Assembly: GCA_913776615.1 (NCBI GenBank)
Contig: CAJYPK010000043.1
Span: forward strand, 62,001 to 126,000
Direction: 5' to 3'
From: an uncultured Hymenobacter sp.
GTDB lineage: Bacteria; Bacteroidota; Bacteroidia; Cytophagales; Hymenobacteraceae
DNA length: 64,000 nt
Numbering within the stretch: the stretch's first letter is position 1; each line of letters starts with the position of its first letter. This document shows positions 8,431 through 16,040 of the stretch, piece by piece. The notes under the pieces were generated by a model. The model saw only the letters and a program-made list of their open reading frames with translations. It searched no databases and was not told where the DNA came from. The translations under genes were made by a program, and so were the position numbers.

Positions 8431-9300
8431 ATGCAGCAACTAACCACGGGCCAGTTTTACGGGCAAACGACGCGGCTGGTCCAGTTGGATAACCTGACGC
8501 TGACGGATACCGCCTACACCCACGAGTACGTGGATTGGCACTACCACGAAAATGCGTATTTCACCTTCATCCTGGCTGGCAACGTGGTGGAGGGTAACAA
8601 GAAGGAAGTACTTCACTGCCCTGCCGGTACCCTGCTCTACCACCACTGGCAGGAAGCGCACTACAATCGAAAGCCGCCCGGCTTTACCCGCGGCTTGCAC
8701 ATCGAGCTGGCGCCCGCCTGGCTTACTGATTTTACCAGCGGTGGCTTAGCCGCTCAGGGCAGCCTCCAGGTGCGGGATCCGGCCATTAAGACGACGATCT
8801 ACCGGATTTTCCGGGAGTTGCAGCTCAGCGATGAAACGAGCCCGCTCGCCATTCAGGCCCTCCTGAGCGACGCCGTGCAGCGGCTGCTGGGCAGCCGCCA
8901 GCGCGCTCCGGCAGCGGTACCGCCGTGGGTCGGGCAGGTGCGCGACCTGCTCCATGATACGCCGGCCCAAAATTGGACGCTCCCGGAGCTGGCGCACGCA
9001 CTGCACATCCACCCGGCGCACCTGTCCAGAAGCTTTCCCACTTATTTTGCCTGCACGCTGGGCCAGTACGTCCGAACGCTCAAAGTAGAGCGGGCGCTTA
9101 CCCTGTTGCTCGACCGCCGACTATCCTTGCAGGACATTGCCTTCGCGTGCGGCTTTTTCGACCAGAGCCACTTCGGTCGGTGCTTCAAAGCCGTGATGGC
9201 CGACCGGCCGGCCCGCTGCCGGAAGCTGCTCCTGCGGGGAGGTCCCGCCGGCACCCTGCCCCCGGCCGGCGGGCGGCTCCTTTCCCCGCAGCCTGGTTAA
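8431..9300 (+). CDS. AraC-family transcriptional regulator
   Basis: Beginning at ATG 8431 (M-Q-Q-L-T-T-G-Q-F-Y) the protein is 289 residues. The earlier in-frame GTG/ATG-like starts lie inside the upstream inverted repeat and were rejected. The N-terminal half is a cupin-like sensor (H-Y-H-E-N-A-Y-F-T-F-I-L-A-G). The C-terminal ~100 residues form the double helix-turn-helix: W-T-L-P-E-L-A-H-A-L-H-I-H-P-A-H-L-S-R-S-F and L-S-L-Q-D-I-A-F-A-C-G-F-F-D-Q-S-H-F-G-R-C-F. It is followed by a serine hydrolase on the same strand with its own promoter box, which it may control. Confidence 0.93.
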   Translation: MQQLTTGQFYGQTTRLVQLDNLTLTDTAYTHEYVDWHYHENAYFTFILAGNVVEGNKKEVLHCPAGTLLYHHWQEAHYNRKPPGFTRGLHIELAPAWLTDFTSGGLAAQGSLQVRDPAIKTTIYRIFRELQLSDETSPLAIQALLSDAVQRLLGSRQRAPAAVPPWVGQVRDLLHDTPAQNWTLPELAHALHIHPAHLSRSFPTYFACTLGQYVRTLKVERALTLLLDRRLSLQDIAFACGFFDQSHFGRCFKAVMADRPARCRKLLLRGGPAGTLPPAGGRLLSPQPG

Positions 9301-9331
9301 ATTCATCCTATTTAGCGCGAAAGTGGCCCGG

Positions 9332-9339
9332 TAGCTTTG
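9332..9339 (+). promoter_or_regulatory. Bacteroidota -7 promoter box TAGCTTTG
   Basis: TAGCTTTG matches the TAnnTTTG consensus used by the Bacteroidota primary sigma factor and lies 25 bases before the serine hydrolase ATG. No convincing -33 box is seen. Confidence 0.5.
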
Positions 9340-9364
9340 TCGCTCCTTTCTACCCCGCCGCTCC

Positions 9365-11032
9365 ATGAAGCTTTACGTGCTGTTCCTCCTCGCGCTGCTG
9401 CGCGCGCTACCCTCGGCTGGCCAGCAACCCGCCTTTGTGCCGGACGACGGGATTACCTCGCCCTTTCACCGGGCGCACGTCGGCGAGCTGCTGTTTACCG
9501 CCGCGGCCGTTCCGGATACCGACTACGCGCACGCGGATTTTTTACGCAGCTACGTCTTGCTGCCCAAGAGCAAGTTGTTCATGACCATCTTCCTGGGCGA
9601 GTCGCTGACCAACGCCCTCCACCGCCTGGCCCCCGAGCTGAGTGCGGCCGAGCTGACCAAGGCGGGCAACTACCAATTCACGTTCTACGTGGACGAGCGG
9701 CTGGTGTACCGCAGCAACCTCCACCCTGGTGCCCCTTACGCAGCCCTCAAAAATACCGAAACGGTCGTCCACAAACCACTGCTCAACCCTACCTCCAGCT
9801 GGTGGAGCCAGTCGCTGTGGAATCGGTTTCTGAGCAACGGCGGCACCCAGGCCCTGACCGCCGGCCCGCACCGCCTGAGGCTGGAGGTTCGCCCCTACCT
9901 GCAACGCGCCGAGCTGCTGGTGGGGCCGCTGCTGGCCACCGGGCAGCTGGCCCTGGAAGTAGCCAACCCCGTCATCGACCTAGCCCGCATCCGGCTGAGC
10001 CGCCCCGCGCCGTACGCCGGCCTAACCGAGGCGACGGCCCGGTTCGATACCAGCGCCATCAAAGCCCTGAAGGGCAACATTGAGGAAGGCGTGTTCAAGG
10101 CCATTACCAGCGTCGTCGTGCTGAAAGACGGGCAGCTGGTGGTGGAAGAATACTTCAACGGGGCCAGCCGCCAGACGCGGCACGACCCCCGCTCGGTGGG
10201 CAAGTCGTTTGCCTCCACCCTCACGGGCCTGGCCATCCGCGATGGCTACCTGACGAGCGAGCGGCAACCGCTGGCCGACTTCTACGACTTGCGCCGGTAC
10301 GCGCATTACGCGCCGGCCAAGGGCAGGATTACCGTGCGCGACCTGCTCACCATGCGCGCCGCGTTGGCCGGCAACGACGAGGTGGATGCCTCGCCCGGCA
10401 ACGAGGAAAATATGTACCCCACCCCCAACTGGGTGACCTTTGCCCTCAGCCTGCCCCTCGACTCGGCAAAGCCCAGGGGGAAATGGGAATATTTCACCGC
10501 CGGCGCGGTGCTGCTGGGTGATATCCTGGACAAGCGCGTGCCGGGCGGCCTGGCCGCGTACGCCGACCGGACGCTCTTTCGCCCGCTGGGTATCACCGAC
10601 TACCAGTGGCAGTACACGCCCCAGCACGTGGTCAATACGGCCGGCGGCCTGCAACTTACCGCGCTCGACTTCGCCAAGTACGGGCAGCTGTATTTGAACC
10701 AGGGGCGCTGGCACGGGCGACAGGTACTGCCGGCGGCCTGGGTCGCCAAGACCTTCACCAAGCAGGTGGCCATTCCCAACCGAGCGAACGAATTTTACGG
10801 CTATCTCTTCTGGAACAAGACGTACCACCTTGCCGGCCGGGCCTACGAAACCTTCTATTGCGCGGGCAACGGCGGCAATAAAATCTTCGTGTTCAAAGAC
10901 CTGGCCCTGGTGGTCGTCGTGACGGCTACGGCCTACGGCATGCCCTACGCCCACCCCCAGGTTGATAAGATGCTGGAAGACTTTATCCTGCCAGCCTTCG
11001 TGGGCAAAACTGCCGCGCCCACTCCTAAGTAG
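9365..11032 (+). CDS. Exported serine hydrolase, class C beta-lactamase/PBP-like
   Basis: A 555-residue protein with a signal peptide (hydrophobic 5-15, cleavage near S-A-G-Q-Q). Residues ~25-200 form an N-terminal region that I do not recognise. The rest is a beta-lactamase (class C)/esterase fold with the nucleophile motif S-V-G-K (in R-S-V-G-K-S-F), a probable Y-F-T as the YxN-like motif near W-E-Y-F-T-A-G-A-V-L-L, and a C-terminal C-A-G-N-G-G-N-K-I-F-V motif. Such proteins are usually esterases or D-aminopeptidases rather than resistance enzymes. It follows the AraC regulator by 64 bases. Confidence 0.85.
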   Translation: MKLYVLFLLALLRALPSAGQQPAFVPDDGITSPFHRAHVGELLFTAAAVPDTDYAHADFLRSYVLLPKSKLFMTIFLGESLTNALHRLAPELSAAELTKAGNYQFTFYVDERLVYRSNLHPGAPYAALKNTETVVHKPLLNPTSSWWSQSLWNRFLSNGGTQALTAGPHRLRLEVRPYLQRAELLVGPLLATGQLALEVANPVIDLARIRLSRPAPYAGLTEATARFDTSAIKALKGNIEEGVFKAITSVVVLKDGQLVVEEYFNGASRQTRHDPRSVGKSFASTLTGLAIRDGYLTSERQPLADFYDLRRYAHYAPAKGRITVRDLLTMRAALAGNDEVDASPGNEENMYPTPNWVTFALSLPLDSAKPRGKWEYFTAGAVLLGDILDKRVPGGLAAYADRTLFRPLGITDYQWQYTPQHVVNTAGGLQLTALDFAKYGQLYLNQGRWHGRQVLPAAWVAKTFTKQVAIPNRANEFYGYLFWNKTYHLAGRAYETFYCAGNGGNKIFVFKDLALVVVVTATAYGMPYAHPQVDKMLEDFILPAFVGKTAAPTPK

Positions 11033-11051
11033 ACCGGGTAGTTTAGAAATC

Positions 11052-11136
11052 GAATTAAAAATCAAACAGGAGGAATTAAAAATAAGCAAGTCATTGACCT
11101 GCGAATTTTTAATTCGTCCTGTTTAATTTTCAATTC
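11052..11136. repeat. AT-rich inverted repeat (GAATTAAAAAT type)
   Basis: The left arm starts GAATTAAAAATCAAACAGG and the right arm ends CCTGTTTAATTTTCAATTC; AATTAAAAAT occurs again inside the left arm and as its complement inside the right. The element is far less GC-rich than its surroundings. A similar element lies inside the uvrA-like gene at 21814-21911 and a related one at 56027-56140. Confidence 0.75.
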
Positions 11137-11149
11137 AACCCAAAGAGGT

Positions 11150-11311
11150 ATGCCAACTCGCAAATCGCACCGGGCAGCCGTCAGCGCCTTGCTGGGACCG
11201 CGTATGCTGGCGTACCTACCGCAAAGAATCTCCGCGGGGATTCCGCAGTCGGCGCAGCGTCATGGCCGTAGCGCGATTTTTCAGGCCGCGCTACGCTACG
11301 ACTGGCAGTGA
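11150..11311 (+). CDS. Possible small ORF (53 aa)
   Basis: An ATG at 11150, preceded by AAAGAGG as a possible ribosome site, opens a 53-residue basic ORF ending with TGA at 11309-11311. The protein (M-P-T-R-K-S-H-R-A-A-V-S) has no known domain. It sits just after the AT-rich repeat and overlaps the 3' end of a convergent small gene by 16 bases. It may be chance. Confidence 0.25.
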   Translation: MPTRKSHRAAVSALLGPRMLAYLPQRISAGIPQSAQRHGRSAIFQAALRYDWQ

Positions 11312-11541
11312 CTCACGAGCCGGCGGCGATTGGTCTCGGGGCGCGGCATGGGGCGGTTGCGGTCGGCGTGCTGGGCCTGCAACGCCTCCCACCCGGCCTG
11401 GTGCGCCTGAATGTCGGCCTCGGTGAGCTGGTGGCGGGCCAGAATATCGACCCGGGAGGCAATCCCCAACCGCAGGGCGTAGAGGGCAATGTAGGCCCGT
11501 TGCTGTACCGAGAGCGCAACGGGATTGGAAGACTGAGACAT
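11296..11541 (-). CDS. Small protein of unknown function
   Basis: With ATG at 11541 (M-S-Q-S-S-N-P-V-A-L) the protein has 81 residues and a largely helical prediction: Q-Q-R-A-Y-I-A-L-Y-A-L-R-L-G-I-A then R-H-Q-L-T-E-A-D-I-Q-A-H-Q-A-G-W-E-A-L. The tail is basic. A longer frame upstream is less GC-biased and unlikely. No signal peptide or domain was recognised. The 247 bases up to thyA hold no other convincing gene. Confidence 0.5.
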   Translation of the reverse strand: MSQSSNPVALSVQQRAYIALYALRLGIASRVDILARHQLTEADIQAHQAGWEALQAQHADRNRPMPRPETNRRRLVSHCQS

Positions 11542-11788
11542 GCAGAATAGAGAGCAGGCAGAAAAAGCGCGGATGGCAGCGGTATTTTTTCGCTGCCTCC
11601 GCCACGAAGCTACTATACCTACGCAGCACATTCCCTATATCGGATTCGGAACCAGTTCGCTATCCGCTCAACTGCCCAAGTTTCTATCTCAAGCCTCCCG
11701 TTATCTCGGTGAATATAATCGGCCTTCGCACCCCAACCGCCGGCGGCTTGACTTGCGAAAATTGTTGCCTTACGAACCTATTCGGCCT

Positions 11789-12583
11789 CTATACCGCTAC
11801 CGGGGCCTTAATGGCTGGCCAAGGATTGTAATTTTCCAATTGAAAATCTTCGTACCGGAAGCCGAAGATGTCGGTTACGGCCGGGTTGAGGCGCATGGTA
11901 GGCAGCGGGCGCGGGGTGCGCTCCAGCTGCTGGCGGGCCTGGTCGAGGTGGTTGCTGTAGAGGTGGGTATCGCCGCCGGTCCAGATAAACTCGCCCGGTT
12001 GCAGGCCCGTCACCTGGGCCACCATCAGGGTGAGCAGGGCGTAGGAGGCAATGTTGAAGGGCACGCCCAGGAATACATCGGCCGAGCGCTGGTAGAGCTG
12101 GCAGCTCAGGCGGCCGTCGGCCACGTAAAACTGAAACAGCGCGTGGCAGGCGGGTAGCTTCATGGCCGGTAGGTCGGCCACGTTCCAGGCGCTCACCACC
12201 ATGCGGCGCGAGTCGGGCTGGGTTTTCAGCTGCTGAATAATCTGGCTGATCTGGTCGATGTGGCCGCCCCGGCCGTCGGGCCAGCTGCGCCACTGGTAGC
12301 CGTACACCGGGCCGAGGTTGCCGTGCTCGTCGGCCCACTCGTTCCAGATCCTTACTCCATTTTGTTGTAAATAAGCGATATTAGTATCTCCCTGAAGAAA
12401 CCACAACAATTCATGAATAATGCTTTTTAAATGAACCTTTTTAGTAGTCACTAAAGGAAACCCTTTTGTAAGGTCGAAGCGCATTTGATGACCAAAAATG
12501 GACATCGTACATGTACCTGTTCGGTCAGTTTTTAGAACACCTGTTTCAAGAATTTGATGTAGGAGAGCTTGGTATTGTTGCAT
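11789..12583 (-). CDS. thyA: Thymidylate synthase
   Basis: From ATG 12583 (M-Q-Q-Y-Q-A-L-L) the product is 264 residues, the same length as the E. coli enzyme. It shows the dUMP/folate motifs: D-R-T-G-T near the N-terminus, F-L-Q-G-D-T-N, the active-site Cys in L-P-A-C-H-A-L-F-Q-F, and the terminal I-K-A-P-V-A-V. It methylates dUMP to dTMP using methylene-tetrahydrofolate. Base composition changes sharply inside the gene: 12351-12580 (N-terminal ~78 codons) is 36% GC by my count, while 12121-12350 is 66%. The reading frame is intact across the junction. Confidence 0.97.
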   Translation of the reverse strand: MQQYQALLHQILETGVLKTDRTGTCTMSIFGHQMRFDLTKGFPLVTTKKVHLKSIIHELLWFLQGDTNIAYLQQNGVRIWNEWADEHGNLGPVYGYQWRSWPDGRGGHIDQISQIIQQLKTQPDSRRMVVSAWNVADLPAMKLPACHALFQFYVADGRLSCQLYQRSADVFLGVPFNIASYALLTLMVAQVTGLQPGEFIWTGGDTHLYSNHLDQARQQLERTPRPLPTMRLNPAVTDIFGFRYEDFQLENYNPWPAIKAPVAV

Positions 12584-12588
12584 AATAA

Positions 12589-12629
12589 GGCGGGTTGCTA
12601 GCCGCAAAAATAGCGGCTAGCAACCCGCC
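12589..12629. terminator. Perfect 17-bp hairpin between the ankyrin gene and thyA, with a -7 box in its loop
   Basis: Arms GGCGGGTTGCTAGCCGC and its exact complement flank the loop AAAAATA. It follows the ankyrin gene and precedes thyA on the reverse strand. Read on that strand, the loop region contains TATTTTTG at 12612-12605, which matches TAnnTTTG and lies about 22 bases before the thyA ATG. The site may therefore both end upstream transcription and start thyA transcription. Confidence 0.6.
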
Positions 12630-12644
12630 TATACCCGCCTACTA

Positions 12645-13094
12645 TCACATCTTCTGAGCGAGCAGCGCGGCAATATCCTGGCGGCCACCCTCTTTAGCCA
12701 GCGCCAGGGCATCCTTGCCGTCGTTGTCCTTGGCCTTGGCGTCGGCCCCGCTGGCCAGCAGCAGCTCCACAATGGCCTTGTCGCCCTTGGTGGCGGCGGC
12801 CATCAGGGCCGTGCCCTTAAAGCCGTCGGGCTGGTTGACCTGGGCCTTGTATTTGAGCAGCAGCTTCACCAGGTCGAGGCTGCCGTTGGCGGCGGCGGTG
12901 ATGAGGTAGGTAGTGGGAAAGCCGGGCACCACCTCAATCACGGCGTTGGGATTGGCCCCGCCCGTGAGCAGGGTTTCGGCGGCGGAAGCGTTGTTTTTCA
13001 TAATCGCCGTGGCCAGCTCCTTGTTCGGAGCCTGGGCGTGGGCGGTAAAGGCAAGACAGATTATGGTAGTAACGAAGAGTATTACTCTTTTCAT
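12645..13094 (-). CDS. Exported ankyrin-repeat protein
   Basis: A 149-residue protein with a signal peptide (M-K-R-V-I-L-F-V ending T-A-H-A-Q). The mature part consists of about four ankyrin repeats, for example A-A-A-N-G-S-L-D-L-V-K-L-L-L and A-A-A-T-K-G-D-K-A-I-V-E-L-L-L-A-S-G-A-D. Small periplasmic ankyrin proteins mediate protein contacts; a partner cannot be inferred from the flanks. Upstream lies a bidirectional terminator. Confidence 0.88.
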   Translation of the reverse strand: MKRVILFVTTIICLAFTAHAQAPNKELATAIMKNNASAAETLLTGGANPNAVIEVVPGFPTTYLITAAANGSLDLVKLLLKYKAQVNQPDGFKGTALMAAATKGDKAIVELLLASGADAKAKDNDGKDALALAKEGGRQDIAALLAQKM

Positions 13095-13180
13095 CTTCTA
13101 AAAATAAGTCAATTCGAAAGGACGAAGTTAAGCACAATCCCGGCCCCGTTCACGCCCGGCCGCCCCCATTTGGGCAACAT

Positions 13181-13212
13181 AAAAAAAGCTGCCCGGCCGG
13201 GCAGCTTTTTTT
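13181..13212. terminator. Bidirectional rho-independent terminator
   Basis: AAAAAAAGCTGCCCGG followed by its complement and a T-run: a GC-rich palindrome flanked by A and T tracts, which works in both directions. It lies between two reverse-strand genes and would end transcription of the Cys-rich small gene. Confidence 0.85.
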
Positions 13213-13284
13213 ACGCGGCAGCAAGCCGTCGTTTGCGGACCGATACCGCCGCGCCGCCACCGGGCGCGGGGACGGCATGGCAGG

Positions 13285-13539
13285 TTATAGCGCCTTGGTC
13301 TCCGCTACTTTAGTGGTGGCCGTGGCGGGCGCGCTGGCCTTGGCAGCGGCCATTTTGGCCTTGCAGCAGGCGGGCATACCGGCGGTGCTGGTGCCGGCCA
13401 TGCCTTTTTCGCACTTGGCGGCGGCGGCCCCGGTGCAATGGTCAGCTTTTTTACCTTTGGCGGGCTTATCGCCGTCGTGGGCCAGGGAAGCGGTGGCGGC
13501 CGAAGCCAGCAGGGCGAGGGCGAGCAGGGACTTTTTCAT
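13285..13539 (-). CDS. Small exported Cys/His-containing protein
   Basis: From ATG 13539 (M-K-K-S-L-L-A-L-A-L-L-A-S-A-A) the product has 84 residues and a signal peptide ending near S-L-A-H. The mature part is rich in Lys and Ala and holds the potential metal ligands H-C-T-G, K-C-E-K-G-M and A-C-C-K-A-K-M. Cysteines and methionines in a small periplasmic protein suggest metal binding (copper or zinc), but no known family was recognised. It is isolated from its neighbours by a terminator. Confidence 0.6.
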   Translation of the reverse strand: MKKSLLALALLASAATASLAHDGDKPAKGKKADHCTGAAAAKCEKGMAGTSTAGMPACCKAKMAAAKASAPATATTKVAETKAL

Positions 13540-13683
13540 GGGCAAACGCAGAAACAATTGCGAAAAGCTGGGGGTTAGGGATAGTTACGGCTCCTAAGAT
13601 ACAACCCGTTTCGGACATGCCGAAGCGCGTACCGACCGGCCGGCAACATCTCCGCGGATTACAAAATCCGCGTCTTTCTATTT

Positions 13684-16011
13684 ATGTCGCTTCGCCATTC
13701 TGCCTACCTCACGCTGCTGGCGCTGGCCCTGCTCACGGGCCTGGCCGGCTACTACGCCGCCCAACTGCGCTTTAATTATAATTTCAACGACTTTTACCCC
13801 GCCGGCGACCCCGACCTGGACTACTACCAGGGCTACACCGCCCGCTTCGGCAACGACAACGACTACCTGCTGCTGGCCCTGGAGGCCGGCCCGGGCCAGA
13901 CGGCCTTCTCGCCGGCCTTCCTGACGCAGGTCGATAGTATTACCCGGGTGGCCCGCCGCCAGCGGGTGGTGCGGCACGTCACCTCGCCCACCACCCTCAG
14001 CCAGACCGTAGTAGAAGGGCTCGGGGCCTACACCCTGCCCTACCTGCACCCGGCCGAGTACCGCGCCGATCCCGCCCGCCGCGCCGCCGACTCGGCGCTG
14101 GTATACAAGACGCCGGGCCTGGTGGGCAACGTCTTCAGTCCCGACGCGCGGGCCGTGGCGCTGGTCATTCAAACCACGCCCGACCTCAAGAAGCCGCCCG
14201 GCGACTCGCTCCTGACCGAGCTGCGGGCCGGGCTGGCCCGGGCCGGGCTGCCCGAGGCCCGCGCCCATTTCGCGGGCCGGGCGGTGGCCCAGTCGGTATT
14301 CGTAGACCGGCTGAAGTGGGAGATGGTGATTTTCATGTCGCTGTCGTTCGTGCTGGTAATGGGGCTCCTGTGGGCCACGTTCCGCACCTGGTGGGGCGTG
14401 GTGCTGCCGCTGGTGGTGGTGCTGGGCGCGATAGTCTGGGGGCTGGGCGTAATGGGCGCCTGCGGCATCAGCATCGACCTGATGACGGCCCTGCTGCCGC
14501 TCATGCTCTTCGTGGTGGGCATGTCCGATACCATCCACATCATCAGCCGCTACGTGAGCGAGCTGGGCTACGGGGCGGGCAAGAAGCACGCCCTGCGCAC
14601 CACCATCCGGGAGTCGGGCTTCGGCTCGGGGCTGTCGGCGCTCACCACGAGCATCGGCTTTTTCACCCTGATGACGAGCACCATCCGGCCCATTCACAAC
14701 TTCGGGCTGTTTACGGGCATCGCCGTGATCCTGGCGTTTTTTCTGAGCTTCACGCTGCTGCCGGCCATGCTGGTGCTGCTGAATAAGCCTGCCCTGCGCG
14801 AGCCGCGCAAGCGCGGTCACGACTGGGACGGCGTGCTCGGCCGCCTCTTCCTGGGCGTGCTGCGCCGGCGGCGGCTGGTGTTCGTGGTGAGCGGCCTGGT
14901 GCTGGCGGCCAGCCTGGGGCTGGCCACGCGGGTGCGCATCAACTCTTCGCTGCTCGACGACTTGTCGAAAAACGACCCGGTGCGCCGGGACTTCGCGTTT
15001 TTCAATTCCCACTTCGCCGGGGTGCGGCCTTTTGAATTGGAATTGAAGCCGGCCGGCGGGCGCACCATCTTCGACCCCGCCGTGCTGGCCCAGACCGAGA
15101 AAATCGAGCGCTACCTGGCCACAACCTACGGCCTCAGGTTTTCGGCCTCGCCGGCCACGCTGGTGCGCACTGCCCACCAGGCGCTCAACGGCGGCGGGCT
15201 GGCCGAGTACCGCCTGCCGCCCGACTCGGCCGGGCTGGCCCGGCTGCGCGGGCCGCTGCGGCAGTTTCGGAAGCGGCCCGAGTTTCGGGCGCTGGCCCTG
15301 CCCGACGGCAGCGCCGGCCGCCTCACCGGCCGCATGGTTGACGTGGGCAGCCGGCAGGCCGCCGTGCTCAACGGGGCGCTGCGGCACTTTCTGCGCACCG
15401 GCATCGACACCACGGTGCTGCGCACCCGCCTCACCGGCTCGTCGAACCTCATCGACAAGAACAACGAAAACCTGACCCTGAACATGATTCAGGGCATGGC
15501 CATCGACGTGGCGATGGTGACCATCATCGTGCTGCTGCTCTTCCGCTCGGTGCGCATGACGCTGGTGGTGCTGGTGCCCAACCTGCTGCCCATTCTCATC
15601 GTGGCGGGCGTGATGGGCCTGGCCGGGGTGAGCATGAAAGTGAGCACGAGCATCATCTTCACCATCGCTTTCGGCATCGCGGTGGACGATACCATTCACT
15701 TCATCAGCAAATTACGCCTCACGATGGGGCACGAGCCCAATCTGTTCAAGGCGGTGCGGCGCACCTACATTCTGGCCGGGCAGGCAGTTATCGTCACCTC
15801 GCTCATCCTGGTGGGCGGCTTCGGCACGCTGCTGTTCTCGTCGTTCGACGGCACGTTCTACGTGGGCCTGCTCATCGGCCTCACGCTGCTCTTCGGGGTG
15901 GTGGCCGAGCTGACGCTGCTGCCGCTGCTGATCTTGGGCATCTACGGGCGCAAGCGGCGGCTCGCCGGCCGGAGCGCGGAGGTGCGGGCGGCGAGCGCAC
16001 CGGGTAGCTGA
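13684..16011 (+). CDS. RND-superfamily (MMPL/SSD-type) exporter
   Basis: A 775-residue membrane protein made of two similar halves. Each has a leading helix, a periplasmic domain (about residues 35-215 and 420-590) and a five-to-six-helix bundle. The characteristic helix 4 motifs are G-M-S-D-T-I-H-I-I-S and G-I-A-V-D-D-T-I-H-F-I-S, whose acidic residues relay protons. No membrane-fusion protein or outer-membrane factor is adjacent, which fits the MMPL/hydrophobic-substrate branch more than AcrB-like pumps. Substrate unknown. A small hairpin (GCGGATTACAAAATCCGC) sits just upstream of the ATG. Confidence 0.92.
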   Translation: MSLRHSAYLTLLALALLTGLAGYYAAQLRFNYNFNDFYPAGDPDLDYYQGYTARFGNDNDYLLLALEAGPGQTAFSPAFLTQVDSITRVARRQRVVRHVTSPTTLSQTVVEGLGAYTLPYLHPAEYRADPARRAADSALVYKTPGLVGNVFSPDARAVALVIQTTPDLKKPPGDSLLTELRAGLARAGLPEARAHFAGRAVAQSVFVDRLKWEMVIFMSLSFVLVMGLLWATFRTWWGVVLPLVVVLGAIVWGLGVMGACGISIDLMTALLPLMLFVVGMSDTIHIISRYVSELGYGAGKKHALRTTIRESGFGSGLSALTTSIGFFTLMTSTIRPIHNFGLFTGIAVILAFFLSFTLLPAMLVLLNKPALREPRKRGHDWDGVLGRLFLGVLRRRRLVFVVSGLVLAASLGLATRVRINSSLLDDLSKNDPVRRDFAFFNSHFAGVRPFELELKPAGGRTIFDPAVLAQTEKIERYLATTYGLRFSASPATLVRTAHQALNGGGLAEYRLPPDSAGLARLRGPLRQFRKRPEFRALALPDGSAGRLTGRMVDVGSRQAAVLNGALRHFLRTGIDTTVLRTRLTGSSNLIDKNNENLTLNMIQGMAIDVAMVTIIVLLLFRSVRMTLVVLVPNLLPILIVAGVMGLAGVSMKVSTSIIFTIAFGIAVDDTIHFISKLRLTMGHEPNLFKAVRRTYILAGQAVIVTSLILVGGFGTLLFSSFDGTFYVGLLIGLTLLFGVVAELTLLPLLILGIYGRKRRLAGRSAEVRAASAPGS

Positions 16012-16040
16012 CTCGCGGCCTGACAACCAGCGCGCCGGCG

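Noticed and set aside
13678..15699. Long open frame on the reverse strand opposite the RND exporter (673 codons)
   Set aside because: Its product is His/Gln/Gly-rich low-complexity sequence, as expected from antisense of GC-rich coding DNA, while the + frame has clear RND motifs.
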